Positions 28,853 through 40,200 are shown, numbered from the stretch's first letter. The stretch is DNA of 64,000 nucleotides from Siphonodentalium dalli (GCA_032622095.1 CP136061.1:60471301-60535300); one strand, 5' to 3'. A program made the numbers and translations. The notes: generated by a model from the sequence alone, not told the origin.

Positions 28853-31800
28853 GAAGAAGGAATGGAGACCGATTCCCTTGCAGCTGCCGGGGATGACGAG
28901 ATCCTATTACAATCTGACGAGGAAAACGAGGAAAAGGAGAACATGGTGGTTGACACCTCCCCTCCGCTGAGGGAAGACAGGCAAAGTAACACCATGGTGC
29001 TCGAAGACAAAGAGTCAGCCGAGGAAGTGATTAGAAAACAACCCCAGATTCTGCAGAATGTGGGGACAGAGAACCAGAGCGATTCGGACGAGAAAAGGGC
29101 ATGGAAAGATTTCAACAGCAAGGCAAAAGATAGCCTGTTGAAGGAAGCTGAAATAGATGGAAAGAATCTAAACAACATCATCTACCACAGCCCAAACCAT
29201 TTGGCGGCTTCGCTTCTTCTGACCAGCTGGTCTGAAGATCAAAGAAAAGAAGCTTTTAAGAAGCAAGTGCGGTTGGCCAAGTCCAAGAAGATGGGGGACT
29301 GGCTCCGGGAGTCCAAGATGGGCGCCTATCAGTTCCTGGAGTGGAGCGTTGAATGGATAGACAGGAACGTGGGACCATTTGCTCCAGGTAGGTCAGCTAA
29401 TAACCACCCACCCCCCTCTAAGGTTTCCACACCTGTAGTCAAGGGCGTTTCAAATAAGTCGGTAATAACTGTAAATGATTTGGATGTAAGTTTTGATACC
29501 GATGCCCGGATTGTTGAATCAATTGACAAAATATTGGGGACCTGTAAAAGTTCAGCAGAACTTTCGGAAGACAATTCCCCCAAGCAACTCCGAGGAAATA
29601 GCCCTTACAAAAGAGTAGAGTATTCTAAACAGTCGTATGCTCAGGTGGTATCCTCTTCCAAGAAGGGAAGACAAATACTTGATGTGAAACAATACTCTTA
29701 TTTTCCAGACCATCCAAGCACAACAGAAAAGAGGTTCAGTCAGCAGACGGAAACTCAAAAGCCAAGAGAACCACAAATCAGGGGACGGAGTTTCAGCCAG
29801 CAGGCGGGAGCGCCAAGGCCCTCATCAACATATCGTTCAAGGAAGGGCAGTTTCAGTCAGAAGACGGAAACTCGAAGATCCTCCTCAATGCCGTATAGAC
29901 AGTCTTCTCCAAAGTCTCGAGAAAGATCTTTTTCAGGACCAAGGGAAAGGAGGGTGGCGTTTAACCCTCGGGTCACACTTCACCCAGCACCGTCAAATAG
30001 TCAAGACGCAAGATGTCCGGTGATCGGGTGTAATTTTAACCCGAAACCTTTCCGTCGACACATGTTCTGTACACATCTACCTACCCGCTGGTGGGTGGAA
30101 GAAGATGAAGTCCCGACCGAGTCCCAAAGAATGAAAATGATGAGAGACCTCGTAGAAATAAGCGAGGCTTTGTTCGAGCAGGAGTTATCTTCTGATGAGC
30201 TGTCCCACACAAAAGGAAGGTCAGATTGGGCAACGCTGCAGAAGCTGGTCCGGTGGGCCAACCGTAAACTAAGAGGATGTACTGACATCATTCCTAAAAC
30301 AACAACAGTTTCGGCAGGTTATCACCGGACGATGACAAAAATCTGTATTGATCAGGGGTGGCAGGTGCCGCCCTGTTTCGACCTACAACCTCTGAATCAC
30401 CCGGTCTGTATGATACATTATCGACCTATATGTCTGCTAATTAACCATCTGTCACAGGCACAGCTGAACCATTTCATGGGCCCTCAAAACATCCCACCCA
30501 ATGAAATACAGAAGAAGCGGCGACATATCAAGTCGGGAAAGATCTCGAAAGAGGAGGTCCAAAAGGCCCTTGAGACCGCAAAAAGAGGGTTAGATGCGGA
30601 ATCGGCCAAGGACCCATTGATCGCTGCTGCCCTGCTGCTCCATCCACCAAAGAGGAGGAGAGGCGAAGATTCGGAGGCGGCCAGGCGACCTGACTCTCGT
30701 CCCAGCAGGGGCGAACTGGAAAGGTCCTCAAGTAGAACAAACGCAGATGTTCGACCCAGCAGGGCCGAACCAAAGAATATACCCCGGTCAGAGCAGAGGA
30801 AAATTACCGTGCGGATAGAGCATCCGTGTCCCGTGAGAGGTACCCTGGAAACGGCAGCAGCCATTCCAGGCACATCACAGGAATCAAGCGTAAATGGTAG
30901 ACAGCAGACGGAGGAAAGAAGGACCGTGACCACGGAACAGTCGCCGAGGAATCAGCCAACGATTCAGGAAACACAGACGTCCGTGCCAAATCAACCTCCG
31001 TATGACTGCAATGCCGCAACGATACAATCTTTGATGGATTTGCCTTATCTTACCGGGATAGACTCCCATTTCCATCTGAACAGAATGGCGAATCGTTTCA
31101 AGATTCAGACGGCATCTATCACTGAAGCGTTAGAAATCCTCCGGGACAGAACGAGTTCCACTGTTCCGATCACCTTGCTGGGAGGCCTTAACATCCACTG
31201 CGACCCAGAAGAGTATCCCTCCGCGCAGCTGCCCGGAGATTCTAACTGGAGGAACGCCGTGGGTTGTCACCCTAAGAAGATTAAGTTATTAGAAAATGAG
31301 GGTTTCCGGCAACATCTAGAGATGTTGGTCAGTCTACCACATGTCGCGGCGATTGGAGAAATTGGGTTGGACAGATCTCTACCACTGAGTGAAGCAGATC
31401 AGGCTCTTCAACTCTACCATTTTAAGCAGCTGCTTAAGATGGGAGCCAGGATCGGAAAACCAATAATACTCCATCTCAGAGGAACGCCGGACGACAAGCT
31501 GAACGAGGGAGTCTTCTATCTGGCTCTGGAAAAATGTCGGCAAATCTGCTCCCCGATGCAGGAATTCCACATCCACTGTTTCATGGGGAATGCAGAGATG
31601 GTGGCAGATTGGTCCAGAGTTTTCTCGTCCAGCTATTTTGGTTTCACCGCTGCCTGCTACGACTTCTCCCCTGTCCAAAAAGAAGGCCTGCGCTCGGTCC
31701 CGCTGGACCGACTGCTGCTAGAGACAGACGCCCCGTTCTTCGGCGAAAGACTGGGACTGCGGGCAACGACCCCCATCCATCTGGGTCAGGTGGCACTGAA

Positions 31801-31894
31801 AGTAGCAGACATTAAAAACATGCAACTGAAGCAGGTATTAGCGGTGACCACTTTCAACGCCGTACACCTATTCAAGATTGGAGGATCCAGCTGA
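28844..31894 (+). CDS. ORF3: env-position protein with C-terminal TatD-type nuclease domain
   Basis: 1016 residues from ATG 28844, in the same frame as Pol but separated by TAA and 30 bp. The N-terminus is acidic (residues 1-100), followed by a helical region. A basic Arg/Ser stretch has repeated SFSQ motifs (about 300-380). A Cys2His2 site follows at about 390-410 (CPVIGCNFNP, RRHMFCTH), then KRRRGED-like nuclear-signal candidates near 600. From about 738 a TatD-family TIM barrel follows: DSHFH (metal HxH), VGCHP, IGEIGLD (Glu ligand), IILHLRG (His), FHIHCFMGN (His), LLLETDAPFF (Asp). All metal ligands of TatD DNases are present. The family cleaves DNA with divalent metals; eukaryotic TATDN members are 3'-5' DNases. 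No transmembrane envelope features are seen, so this is not an env gene. I recall 'TATDN2-like' predictions as abundant in mollusc and coral genomes; such copies may be element-borne. Confidence 0.92.
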   Translation: MSQEEGMETDSLAAAGDDEILLQSDEENEEKENMVVDTSPPLREDRQSNTMVLEDKESAEEVIRKQPQILQNVGTENQSDSDEKRAWKDFNSKAKDSLLKEAEIDGKNLNNIIYHSPNHLAASLLLTSWSEDQRKEAFKKQVRLAKSKKMGDWLRESKMGAYQFLEWSVEWIDRNVGPFAPGRSANNHPPPSKVSTPVVKGVSNKSVITVNDLDVSFDTDARIVESIDKILGTCKSSAELSEDNSPKQLRGNSPYKRVEYSKQSYAQVVSSSKKGRQILDVKQYSYFPDHPSTTEKRFSQQTETQKPREPQIRGRSFSQQAGAPRPSSTYRSRKGSFSQKTETRRSSSMPYRQSSPKSRERSFSGPRERRVAFNPRVTLHPAPSNSQDARCPVIGCNFNPKPFRRHMFCTHLPTRWWVEEDEVPTESQRMKMMRDLVEISEALFEQELSSDELSHTKGRSDWATLQKLVRWANRKLRGCTDIIPKTTTVSAGYHRTMTKICIDQGWQVPPCFDLQPLNHPVCMIHYRPICLLINHLSQAQLNHFMGPQNIPPNEIQKKRRHIKSGKISKEEVQKALETAKRGLDAESAKDPLIAAALLLHPPKRRRGEDSEAARRPDSRPSRGELERSSSRTNADVRPSRAEPKNIPRSEQRKITVRIEHPCPVRGTLETAAAIPGTSQESSVNGRQQTEERRTVTTEQSPRNQPTIQETQTSVPNQPPYDCNAATIQSLMDLPYLTGIDSHFHLNRMANRFKIQTASITEALEILRDRTSSTVPITLLGGLNIHCDPEEYPSAQLPGDSNWRNAVGCHPKKIKLLENEGFRQHLEMLVSLPHVAAIGEIGLDRSLPLSEADQALQLYHFKQLLKMGARIGKPIILHLRGTPDDKLNEGVFYLALEKCRQICSPMQEFHIHCFMGNAEMVADWSRVFSSSYFGFTAACYDFSPVQKEGLRSVPLDRLLLETDAPFFGERLGLRATTPIHLGQVALKVADIKNMQLKQVLAVTTFNAVHLFKIGGSS

Positions 31895-32216
31895 ACCCCC
31901 CAAGCTTCAGAACCCACGTGATGTTGTTTTCAGATTGTCCTGTCGCCTTGTATGAATTGGAGGATGCCGCTGCATCTTTTAATGCCAGGACTATTGTGTA
32001 AATACAGCATTTTTACAGTCGCACATTGCGTCATTTTTACTTCTGGAATATATACATTTTGATGGGTTAATGGAACTCACTAGAGTAGAGTCCATTGAGA
32101 GGTCTCGGAGAGGTGTTAAACATGTCTCCGAGAACTGTACTCCCCTTTTTGGCATTAATGGGGATTAAAATACACTTTCCCGCAAGGTTGGAGTAGGCAA
32201 GTAGTTCTTTTTTATT
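31895..32216 (+). other. 3' untranslated region of the LTR retrotransposon
   Basis: 320 bp between the ORF3 stop and the polypurine tract. It holds a short inverted motif around CTCCGAGA/TCTCGGAG near 32103-32135 and no open frame of note. Confidence 0.6.
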
Positions 32217-32230
32217 AAAGTGGGGAAGAG
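32217..32230 (+). promoter_or_regulatory. Polypurine tract
   Basis: AAAGTGGGGAAGAG directly abuts the 3' LTR and follows a T-rich run. It is the expected primer site for plus-strand synthesis. One T interrupts the purine run. Confidence 0.8.
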
Positions 32231-32607
32231 TGTTGTATTTATGGGTTTTTAAGTAAATAGCGCGTAAATATCGTGCGTTTGTTCCGCTCGCTGAAGAGAT
32301 GATTTTAACCTGATACTATAGAGGAATGCGAGGCCACTTTGGTTAGCTAACTGAAGAAAGGTAACTCTATAAAGATGGTGCCGGATTTCACCGGAAACAC
32401 ACGAAGAGGAGCGGATGTTCACGGAGTTCAGCGGAACTACGGAATTGTGGGAAATACGTCATCGCCCGCTCTCTTCAATCCAAACCAACTTATTAAACAG
32501 ACGTATATGTTTTTGCTGATGATTATTGTTATTCATACACTATCTACACCTGCACAGACTTTACTATCGGTGAGTTTATTTGTAATATTATATGCACATT
32601 CATTACA
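32231..32607 (+). repeat. 3' LTR
   Basis: 377 bp, no difference from the 5' LTR seen by eye. It is followed by ATAT (32608-32611), the second copy of the target duplication, after which the interrupted LINE resumes. Confidence 0.95.
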
Positions 32608-32611
32608 ATAT

Positions 32612-33345
32612 TGTCTGTGATTACTCCAATGTCTTTCTCTTCTTCCACTATATTTAGTTGGCAAATATCCCCCTGACTGTTTGTCATTTTATATTCTGGG
32701 TTGTATCTTGGTTTACCAACATTCATTGTTACACACTTTTCTGGGTGGAAACGTAGCAGCCATTTGTCTGACCATATCTGTAAATCGTCCAGATCTCTTT
32801 GTAGGGCTATAATGTCACTTGGTTCTTTTATTTCTTTGAATATTTTTGTGTCGTCAGCAAACATATTACTTGTGACTTCACTGTTGTTGGTAAATCATTT
32901 ATGTAGATGACGAACATGTTAGGTCCAAGGATGGTTCATTGTGGTATACCGCTTAGTACGTTGTGGTTTTTAGAGACTTCGCCATTCACTACTACTCGTT
33001 GTTTTCTGTCCTTGAGAAAATCTCGTATCCACTCCAGCATGTTTCCATTTATGCCGTAGATCATGGCCTTTTTCATCAGTCTTTGGTGGGGAACCGTGTC
33101 AAATTAATGCCTTCATGAAATCCATATATACAACGTGTGTTGATAGACCTTCATCCATGGACATTTCTCTAGTGTTTTAAGTAGTTGTAGTGTTGTAGAT
33201 CTACCTGTTATGAATCCATGTTGACTTTTGCTGTAGAGCTTGTTATTGTTCATGTGATCCATGATTTTGTCTCGTATCATTGTCTCCAATATCTTGCAAG
33301 TGACACATGTTAAGCTCACCAGTCTGTAGGGTATCTGGAGAAGTC
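32612..33345 (-). pseudogene. Non-LTR retrotransposon (LINE), RT core, dead
   Basis: Continuation of the LINE at 19621-20355 on the other side of the LTR element. Reading the minus strand: IPYRLVSLTCVTCKILETMI and SKSQHGFITGRSTTLQLL, then GINGNMLEWIRDFLKDRKQR, a GIPQ-stop where GIPQG is expected, IYINDLP, and FADDTKIF (the catalytic motif) with a frameshift before it, then HPEKCVTMNVG and IGVITDN. Several stops and frame changes show that it was inactive. It appears to be of the Jockey/CR1/Rex1 group. Confidence 0.88.
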
Positions 33346-33630
33346 GGCCCCGCTCGAAGTCGGCCCCATACGAAGACGACCCCACGCGAAGTCGGCCCCG
33401 TTAATTAGAAGGGATTAAATCGGCTTAATTTTAATGAGATAGTGTTTATGTTGGCTAATTGTGAGGCCCCCAACTTAAATTTGGTTGAGTTAGTGTAGTG
33501 TTTGTGTAGGCTGATTGTGAAGTCCGCATTGTTTTCTTAGTTATAATAACAAAATGATCTTCACTTACGGGCAGTCACTGACAGCGGCTCAGTTATAAAA
33601 AATATGATAGTTTTCGTCTGTAGTTGTTCG
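33346..33630. repeat. Repeat C copy inserted in the LINE
   Basis: Four GAAGTCGGCCCC-like words in a row, then TTAATTAGAAGGGATTAAAT and TTTATGTTGGCTAATTGTGA, as at 3440-3660. RT sequence is present on both sides (33345 and 33631), so this repeat split the LINE independently of the LTR element. Confidence 0.75.
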
Positions 33631-33727
33631 GTAGGGACTTTTCTCCTTTCTTGTATATCGCTGATATGTTCGCTGTTTTCCAATCGTCGGGGAGTTTTCC
33701 CAGTCTCAGGCTGTTGTTTGTTCGGTA
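33631..33727 (-). pseudogene. LINE fragment upstream of the repeat C insertion
   Basis: The minus strand encodes LRLGKLPDDWKTANISAIYK and KGEKS, the RT block that precedes the RPISLTS-type motif in these LINEs. It is the natural N-terminal continuation of the RT at 32612-33345. Upstream sequence is no longer recognisable. Confidence 0.8.
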
Positions 33728-36700
33728 TTGAACCAGCTAGCAGTAATTCGGTGTAAGCTTCTACAAATGAACAATTCCAATGATTTGTTAGTACTCATTT
33801 TTAAAATTTATGTATAATAAGTCGGGAAACACAATTTCGAGCATCTGGTTTATTTTCACTCGACAACATAACTAAGTGTCGTTTCGTCCGTCCGGATTTG
33901 GGTACTCTCGAAGAGGTCGGGGTCGATTCGGTCCAGGGCTGGTTAGGCCCCCTCGAAGGTGCCTAATAATCGTGATGGCCTAATAATAGTGATGTGTGGG
34001 GATTTAGGCTGAAATTAATAATAGTGATGGCAATTTCACTCTATGTATCAATTCCAAATAATAGTGATCGTTGGGAATTTTCTCCAAAATTAATAATCGT
34101 GCTGACACTATTATTTGGCCCATTACAACATTCGATTTTGTGATATCCAAAAATGAATTTATGATATCACAAATTGGAATTATAATGATATCCTAAAATC
34201 ATTTTGTGATATCATACAATATTTAATGTTATTATATGATCATAAATTTCTTCCCCAATTCCGATGTTAAAACACAAGGAACAAAAATCGAGATATCTAA
34301 CGATGATCACAGAACTCATTAATGAGAACAGTTAATTAATAAAAGTTCTGAGTGACGTCATATACTTAAGGGGTTTTAAAAGTTTCTGAAGTGACGCTGT
34401 TGGTGCCAGGGGCAGAAAAGGGAGAGGGGCAACAAACATGATGAAATATTTTTGACGCGATAACCACCAAACTTATAGATACATAATAATCTCCATGATA
34501 TGGCACTGTTCGAATCAGGGTGCACGGTGGGGAGAGGGGCACCGAGTCATGAATTGGGAGGGGAGGGGTAACAAACGTTGGTTGGCTTCTAAGATATCGT
34601 AACTGCAGGGCAATATTAGCACTGCATGCACATTTTAGAAGCCCTCCGACACAACGCTGATACAAATATGTTTAGCACTAATTTGCACCAAATTCATACA
34701 CGTTCCTCTCCAATGATACGCGGAATCGAATCATGTGGGTTAAAGACGCCATACTGTCTTGGTGCCATTTGGGTCAGGGATGGAGAGAGAGGAGGGACAA
34801 TAACGTTGATAAGAATGTTTTCGTCGCCGATATCCATCAAAGTTATATATATATAGTCATCTCCATAATTCGTTCTAAGGAGTTTTCCGCTTTAAAATTT
34901 CACAACCTCGACAAATAGTGACCGAAGTCACTTGAACAATTATTTCTTCTCAACTGTCATATTCGTATGGGGATGGTAATCAGGACATTCCTATAGTGAG
35001 CTAGCAAAACTATACATAGAAGAAAGCATTAAAAGTATATTTATATTCTATGTTAGGGTTAATGGACGAGCTCGTAAACTAGGTGGTCGAGGGTGTAGGC
35101 CGAGACCATTTAGTTTACGAATGTCCAGTCGCTGAGATGAGTTCTGGGTCATGGGTTCACAACCAAGACTGTGTTGTCCACCATATATCTCTTAACACTA
35201 TGGCATAATTCCAGTTGATTGCTCTCTGCTTGAGTGGACCACACTGCATATCAACAAGATCTCCATGCTCAGATTGTATATACAATGAAGATGACGATAT
35301 GTGAAATTCAAGATTTCAAACCAAGTAGATCCAGAGAAATTCTTGCAGTTTTGGCTTGATGTATGCGAAACGTGCATCTTCATCTTCCGAGTAAGCAGAT
35401 GGTGCTAGATAGTCTCTACATTTGCATGTGGGCACTAGTATTTATAGCAGAGTACCTGTATCATTCTAAACAACCATTTAGTTACATATGGGGGGGGGGG
35501 TAACCATGTGTGGGTGATGACTGCATGATTGCTTATTTCAGGGAAAATATTTGTTTTTACACCCTTTGAACCCAAAATCAATGGCATTTTTTTGTCGTCG
35601 ATTTTCACCAAATTGATATAATATCACCCTCATGCTGAGTATAATGGTGTGGTTTAAAGATGCCAAAGTTGTTTGTAATGTTTTATTATGTCTTTGCTGT
35701 TTATCACAGAACAAAAGTACATTAGTAAACATTAGTATACATAATATATATTAATAACATAATCAATTAATTGGTTTTATATACATATATATTTACACGT
35801 TAAGTCCATCCATACATGTATAGACGGGATATAAACAATGCATAATGTCATACTATGCTATTGCTATATATGCCATATACTGTCCAATACAATAAGGTGC
35901 GAAAGCGTTAAATGATTTCCAATTTCAATTTTGGCTTATAATATAATTTCATTGATACTCGACATATATTTCTTCTGGTGTGTATGAAACACATATTAAA
36001 TAAGAAGCAAAAAATATTTAACTGTGTGCATAAAGTCGTATTCGATGTGATATATGAATGCAAGCTTAGAGATTCTGATATCAGCTTTCCGGGGATATCT
36101 GATATCAGAGGCACATAAACTCGTTCAGGATATATGTCTCCGATAGTTCACGTCAGCTCTCATATGTCACACAGTGCCTGTTTAATAAATATACATACCC
36201 TCTTCATAATTTCTAGATTACCAACAGGATAGAAGACCAATAAATTTATCAAGATTGGGAAGCTCCCAATAATATAATGGTATGAATTTTTCTCAGATAG
36301 ACTGAAATTTTTGCATACGATAATAAAATGATATTCGTCACCGAGACCCTCCCCACATGCGGAGCAGAGTCTATGTTCTAGTGATGTGGCTATTCACTCT
36401 CAATGGCCAAATGATGTTTTGTTGTTCTAATCTTTGTCATATATTCTGCCAGATATCTAGGCAACATTATCAATTAGCCACTCATGTTAAGGTCATTTGT
36501 GCGGTTCAATTCAGGCGAGGGCACCACACTTGATAAAAAATATTTGTTTGTCACATATATAACTTTTTTGCGAGTAACTGCTTTGAGCAAGAATATTCTA
36601 TTCATATCAAATTTCCCCAAATGGAGTGTACCCATATCTGTAACATGGACAACGCCGGGTCACCCTGCTAGTATGTAATATGACTTTGGCTAGGAGGATC

Positions 36701-37137
36701 TGCCTTCAGGGAATATGACCTATTGCAGCAATGAATTAATATCATTTGGAATCCAAAGGGTGCATGTATATATCTGAAATATTAAATAATAAACCAATAT
36801 TATAACTGTACAGAAATAAATTTATTTATGTTATAAATAAATGAATGCATGAATCTATAATTTTTGGCTAGGTCATAATGCATTTTCACAAATACACACG
36901 ATACCACTGTCGGTTACACCTTGAATACCAAACTAGTCCCCATATTGATGCAGGTACAGAGGCTGTGCTTGACGTAGATCAAGTATATGTTGATATAACA
37001 ACACCGCAGCAGAGCTATAGCCATTGTCACCAGAAACGTCTGACCAACTCATTTGTCATTTGTCCGAACTTCTATATTAGGCCTAACAATAGTGATGTAT
37101 GCGGTATCCTGCCCGACCGCAGTTCAGATCTCCGCCT
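33728..37137. other. No gene recognised between the LINE and the WD40 gene
   Basis: Mostly AT-rich. 33955-34120 has five or six irregularly spaced AATAATAGTGATG words; 34130-34230 has repeated TGATATCA words. A short palindrome lies at 35059-35121 (GACGAGCTCGTAAACTAGGT against ATTTAGTTTACGAATGTCC). Frames at 34366-35383 and 36878-37237 show no recognisable domain; the latter overlaps the last WD40-gene exon antisense. Confidence 0.5.
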
Positions 37138-37217
37138 CTATTTTCCATCAGAATCTGGGTCATCAGGATCATCGACCTCATCTTCTGGCTGTTCGAGTTT
37201 TATCACCCCATCCAAAA
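37138..37217 (-). CDS. WD40 gene, last coding exon
   Basis: Acceptor CTAATATTTCAG before TTTTGGATGG. Enters in phase 1 and ends at TAG (37140-37138). Encodes LDGVIKLEQPEDEVDDPDDP and a short DSDGK end: an acidic, probably disordered C-terminus. Confidence 0.8.
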
Positions 37218-40200
37218 CTGAAATATTAGGCCATTAAGAATAAATACATGTGTTCTCAGGCAATCATATATGGGAACTTTTAAATTTTGGGACCCACTAT
37301 CGCAGTTTTCTACTATTTTAAAAGTTTGTTTTATTACATGTTTTCGGGTACCCACCCCTTAATTAGCGGAATTTACAAAATGAGCCAAAGGCTCGGTCCA
37401 GACCTAATTTACTGGACGAGTTTGTAAATTCCGCTATAAACTGGAGACAAGTTGTAGATTCTATTTATTATATGATCCAGCTTCTATAAGGCATGCAATG
37501 ATGTTTCACGTAACTATGCATTGTTTGCCCGCGTAAAGAAATAGTCCCAGATAAATACATTTAATGGCGTATTTTCATATTTAATGGCTTATATTTAATG
37601 ACATAACTTTTCAAACTCTTCTTTGTTTGAAAAATATTGGAAGCCATAGAATTTTGAGATGTAGCGTACGGAATGTAAACAGACGACAAACCGGAAGTCA
37701 AAGGTCACCTGGCACTGTTTCCTGTTATTAAACGAACGTTTACTATCACGATTTATAGAATGGGTTTATTGAATGGGATAAGGGTAGGGTCATGTAATAA
37801 ATATTGAATAATATGTTTTTATTCTTCGAAGAATTTCCACTAATACATGCATATATATAGCATAACCATCAATCAATCACATATGTTTATTTCCATTTAT
37901 ATTTTCCTGTAAAAGATATCTACATAATTATTTTTGAGCTAAAATATATATTCAGGGTTCTGACAAGTAGGATCATAATAGTTTCACAGTTTTATACTCA
38001 TACCCCTTATAAAGGTCAAGTATGCTTATGATTATGTGATCTCAAACTACCAATAATCTGTATTTAATGGTAACTGATATGTTCGCCTGGCTCTTGTATA
38101 TGAAACAGATTATGCTGGCCTTATGCCATCCCCTTTATACACCCCTGATAACCATCATGGTTCGCAAGCGCCATCCGAAACACCATGCAACACCCCCCAA
38201 ATATACAAACACACAACTGTTATAACGACCTACAAGTCGTTATAACGAATTACAACAACTCGTTGTAACATTTGTTGTCGGAAGCCGTTATAACAACTTG
38301 TAAATTGTTCTAGAAGTCGTTATAAATGAAAGTGTCAATGACACTCTAGGTCAACTTGGGAAGGACTTTATTTTTTTGCTGAGCAATGAATGAATATAAT
38401 GATAAAGAAGAACAGCCAAAAAGATACAGTAAAGGTCTTACATTGCGACTCATTCTACATATCAACATTAACATCCATGATAAATTTCATGATGATCCCA
38501 CCAAAGACAGAACCTGTAGCCCATGCCAAAGGATTTAGTCATGCAAAGAGTAAAATCCAAGAAGGCTGCCGGTGGCCATGTTTTATAGCCGAATTACCCT
38601 AAAACTACATCTTCCCATCTACATGTCAATATTAACATCCACGACAAATTTCACGATGACCAGACGAACACTCCGGCCTGCAGCCCATGCTAATGGATTG
38701 AATTTTGAAATCCAAGATGGCTGCTGGTGGCCATTTTTTTGGCCCGAAATGACTCGTTCCCATCTACATGTCAGTGTCAACAGTCATGACAAATTTCATT
38801 ATGATCTGAGCAAACGTAGAACTTGTAGCCAAAGGATTTAGTCGGGCAAAGAGTAAAATTGACGAATGACCCCAAAAATGAATTGTTCCCATCAACATGT
38901 TAATGTTAACATCCATGACAAATTTTATGATGATCCGACCAAAGGTACAACCTGTAGCCCATGCCAAAGGATTTAGTCATGCAAAGAGTAAAATCCAAGA
39001 TGGCTGCCATCGGCCATGTTTTTTTGGCCAAATGACCCCAAAATGACCCGTTCCCATCTACATGACAATATTAACGCCCAAGACAAATTTCACGATGATC
39101 AAACAAACAGTGCGGCCTGTAAACAGCAATAGAGTGGTGAGAATAATTAATAACTAGCCTAACGGCTTTTCTATCGATATCAAAAGTCAATTCAAACAGC
39201 GCTTGTCGAAATATAAGACTCAATGTTGCATACGATATACTGATACTATCACTTATATAATTTGGCTATTTCTAAAAGAATTTGGCAAAAATAGTTTTAT
39301 TTCGCAAAAGAGAATTTCTGACCAGTTCCGATCGACGACCACATATAGCTTCGCCCGATATAAACTACCCTGACTATATTTATAGAGATCTTATATGGTG
39401 ATGGCTACCCGCGACCACAGCAACGCGGGTACCTATCACCAAATACGATATATATATCAATCCAGTTTGTTAATATAAGCCTAGTAGTCCTTCAAATTAC
39501 TGACAATTGTAAAATGGTACCTTGGCCGGGGTAGTCCTCTGGATAGCTCGCCTGTGGTCCGGGTAGATAGTCCGCCCCACACAATCTCCAAGTCACCACC
39601 CGTTCATCTCTTAATATTGTGACGATGTACTTTGCATCTTTACTGAACAAGATCTCTGTAGGCTGTGAAAAGTGAGAGTTTCAAAGAAACTGTAGCTCGA
39701 CATGACAATGATGAAGTCACACTATATTACCTTTCATAACTGGAGCTTCCTGAAATTTTGCTAAAACCCTGTGCAAATGCCCATAGGGCACCTCGCATAT
39801 ATAAGAGGATTCCTTGGCCTAACAATATTTACCTTGATCTTGTAAGCCAGTGCATTCTCTTATGTATGCGAGGCTCCCTGTGGGAGACTCGCATATATAA
39901 CAGAATGCACTGGCACAGGGTTTTTAATGCTGCACAAGCGCAGCCCCCGACATGAAAGGGATATTCTCCGATCCAACACGCCACGTATCAATACACAGTA
40001 ATTACGCGAAACGCTACATGTAGGTCAACTTGACGTTAAAGGTACACAATCCGATCAGTCGGTCCCCATATCATCAAGTTACAACAACAACAACAACACA
40101 TTTTCTTCACAAAAATACGCTTCAGTTATCAGAATCGATTAATTTTACAAGAAAATAATGATAACCATCGTCAACATGCAATGGTATAAAATTTCCCAAA

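Larger units (their letters stand above)
20360..32607 (+). mobile_element. Complete three-ORF Ty3/Gypsy LTR retrotransposon with TatD-type ORF3
   Basis: A 12,248-bp element with 377-bp LTRs (20360-20736 and 32231-32607) that look identical base for base. They begin TGTTG and end TTACA, and are flanked by the 4-bp duplication ATAT (20356-20359 and 32608-32611). A TGG-starting primer site lies three bases after the 5' LTR and a polypurine tract directly before the 3' LTR. It encodes Gag (21102-24614), Pol by -1 frameshift (24569-28813) and a third long ORF (28844-31894) in the env position. Domain order RT, RNase H, integrase is that of Ty3/Gypsy. All three ORFs are unbroken, so the copy is young and possibly active. 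Gag starts with a helix-hairpin-helix, Pol ends in a PHD finger, and ORF3 ends in a TatD nuclease domain. I do not recall a described element with this combination. Confidence 0.95.

Noticed and set aside
28844-31894. ORF3 as an envelope gene
   Set aside because: Its position suggests env, but there is no signal peptide, transmembrane segment or glycoprotein pattern; the C-terminus is clearly TatD-like.
32375-32620. 81-codon frame in the 3' LTR as a separate gene
   Set aside because: It is the LTR copy of the leader frame at 20504; only the 5' copy could be joined to ORF3.
36878-37237. Plus-strand frame of 119 codons with a Ser-rich end
   Set aside because: Its end is antisense to the last WD40-gene exon, which has a proper acceptor, phase and stop.
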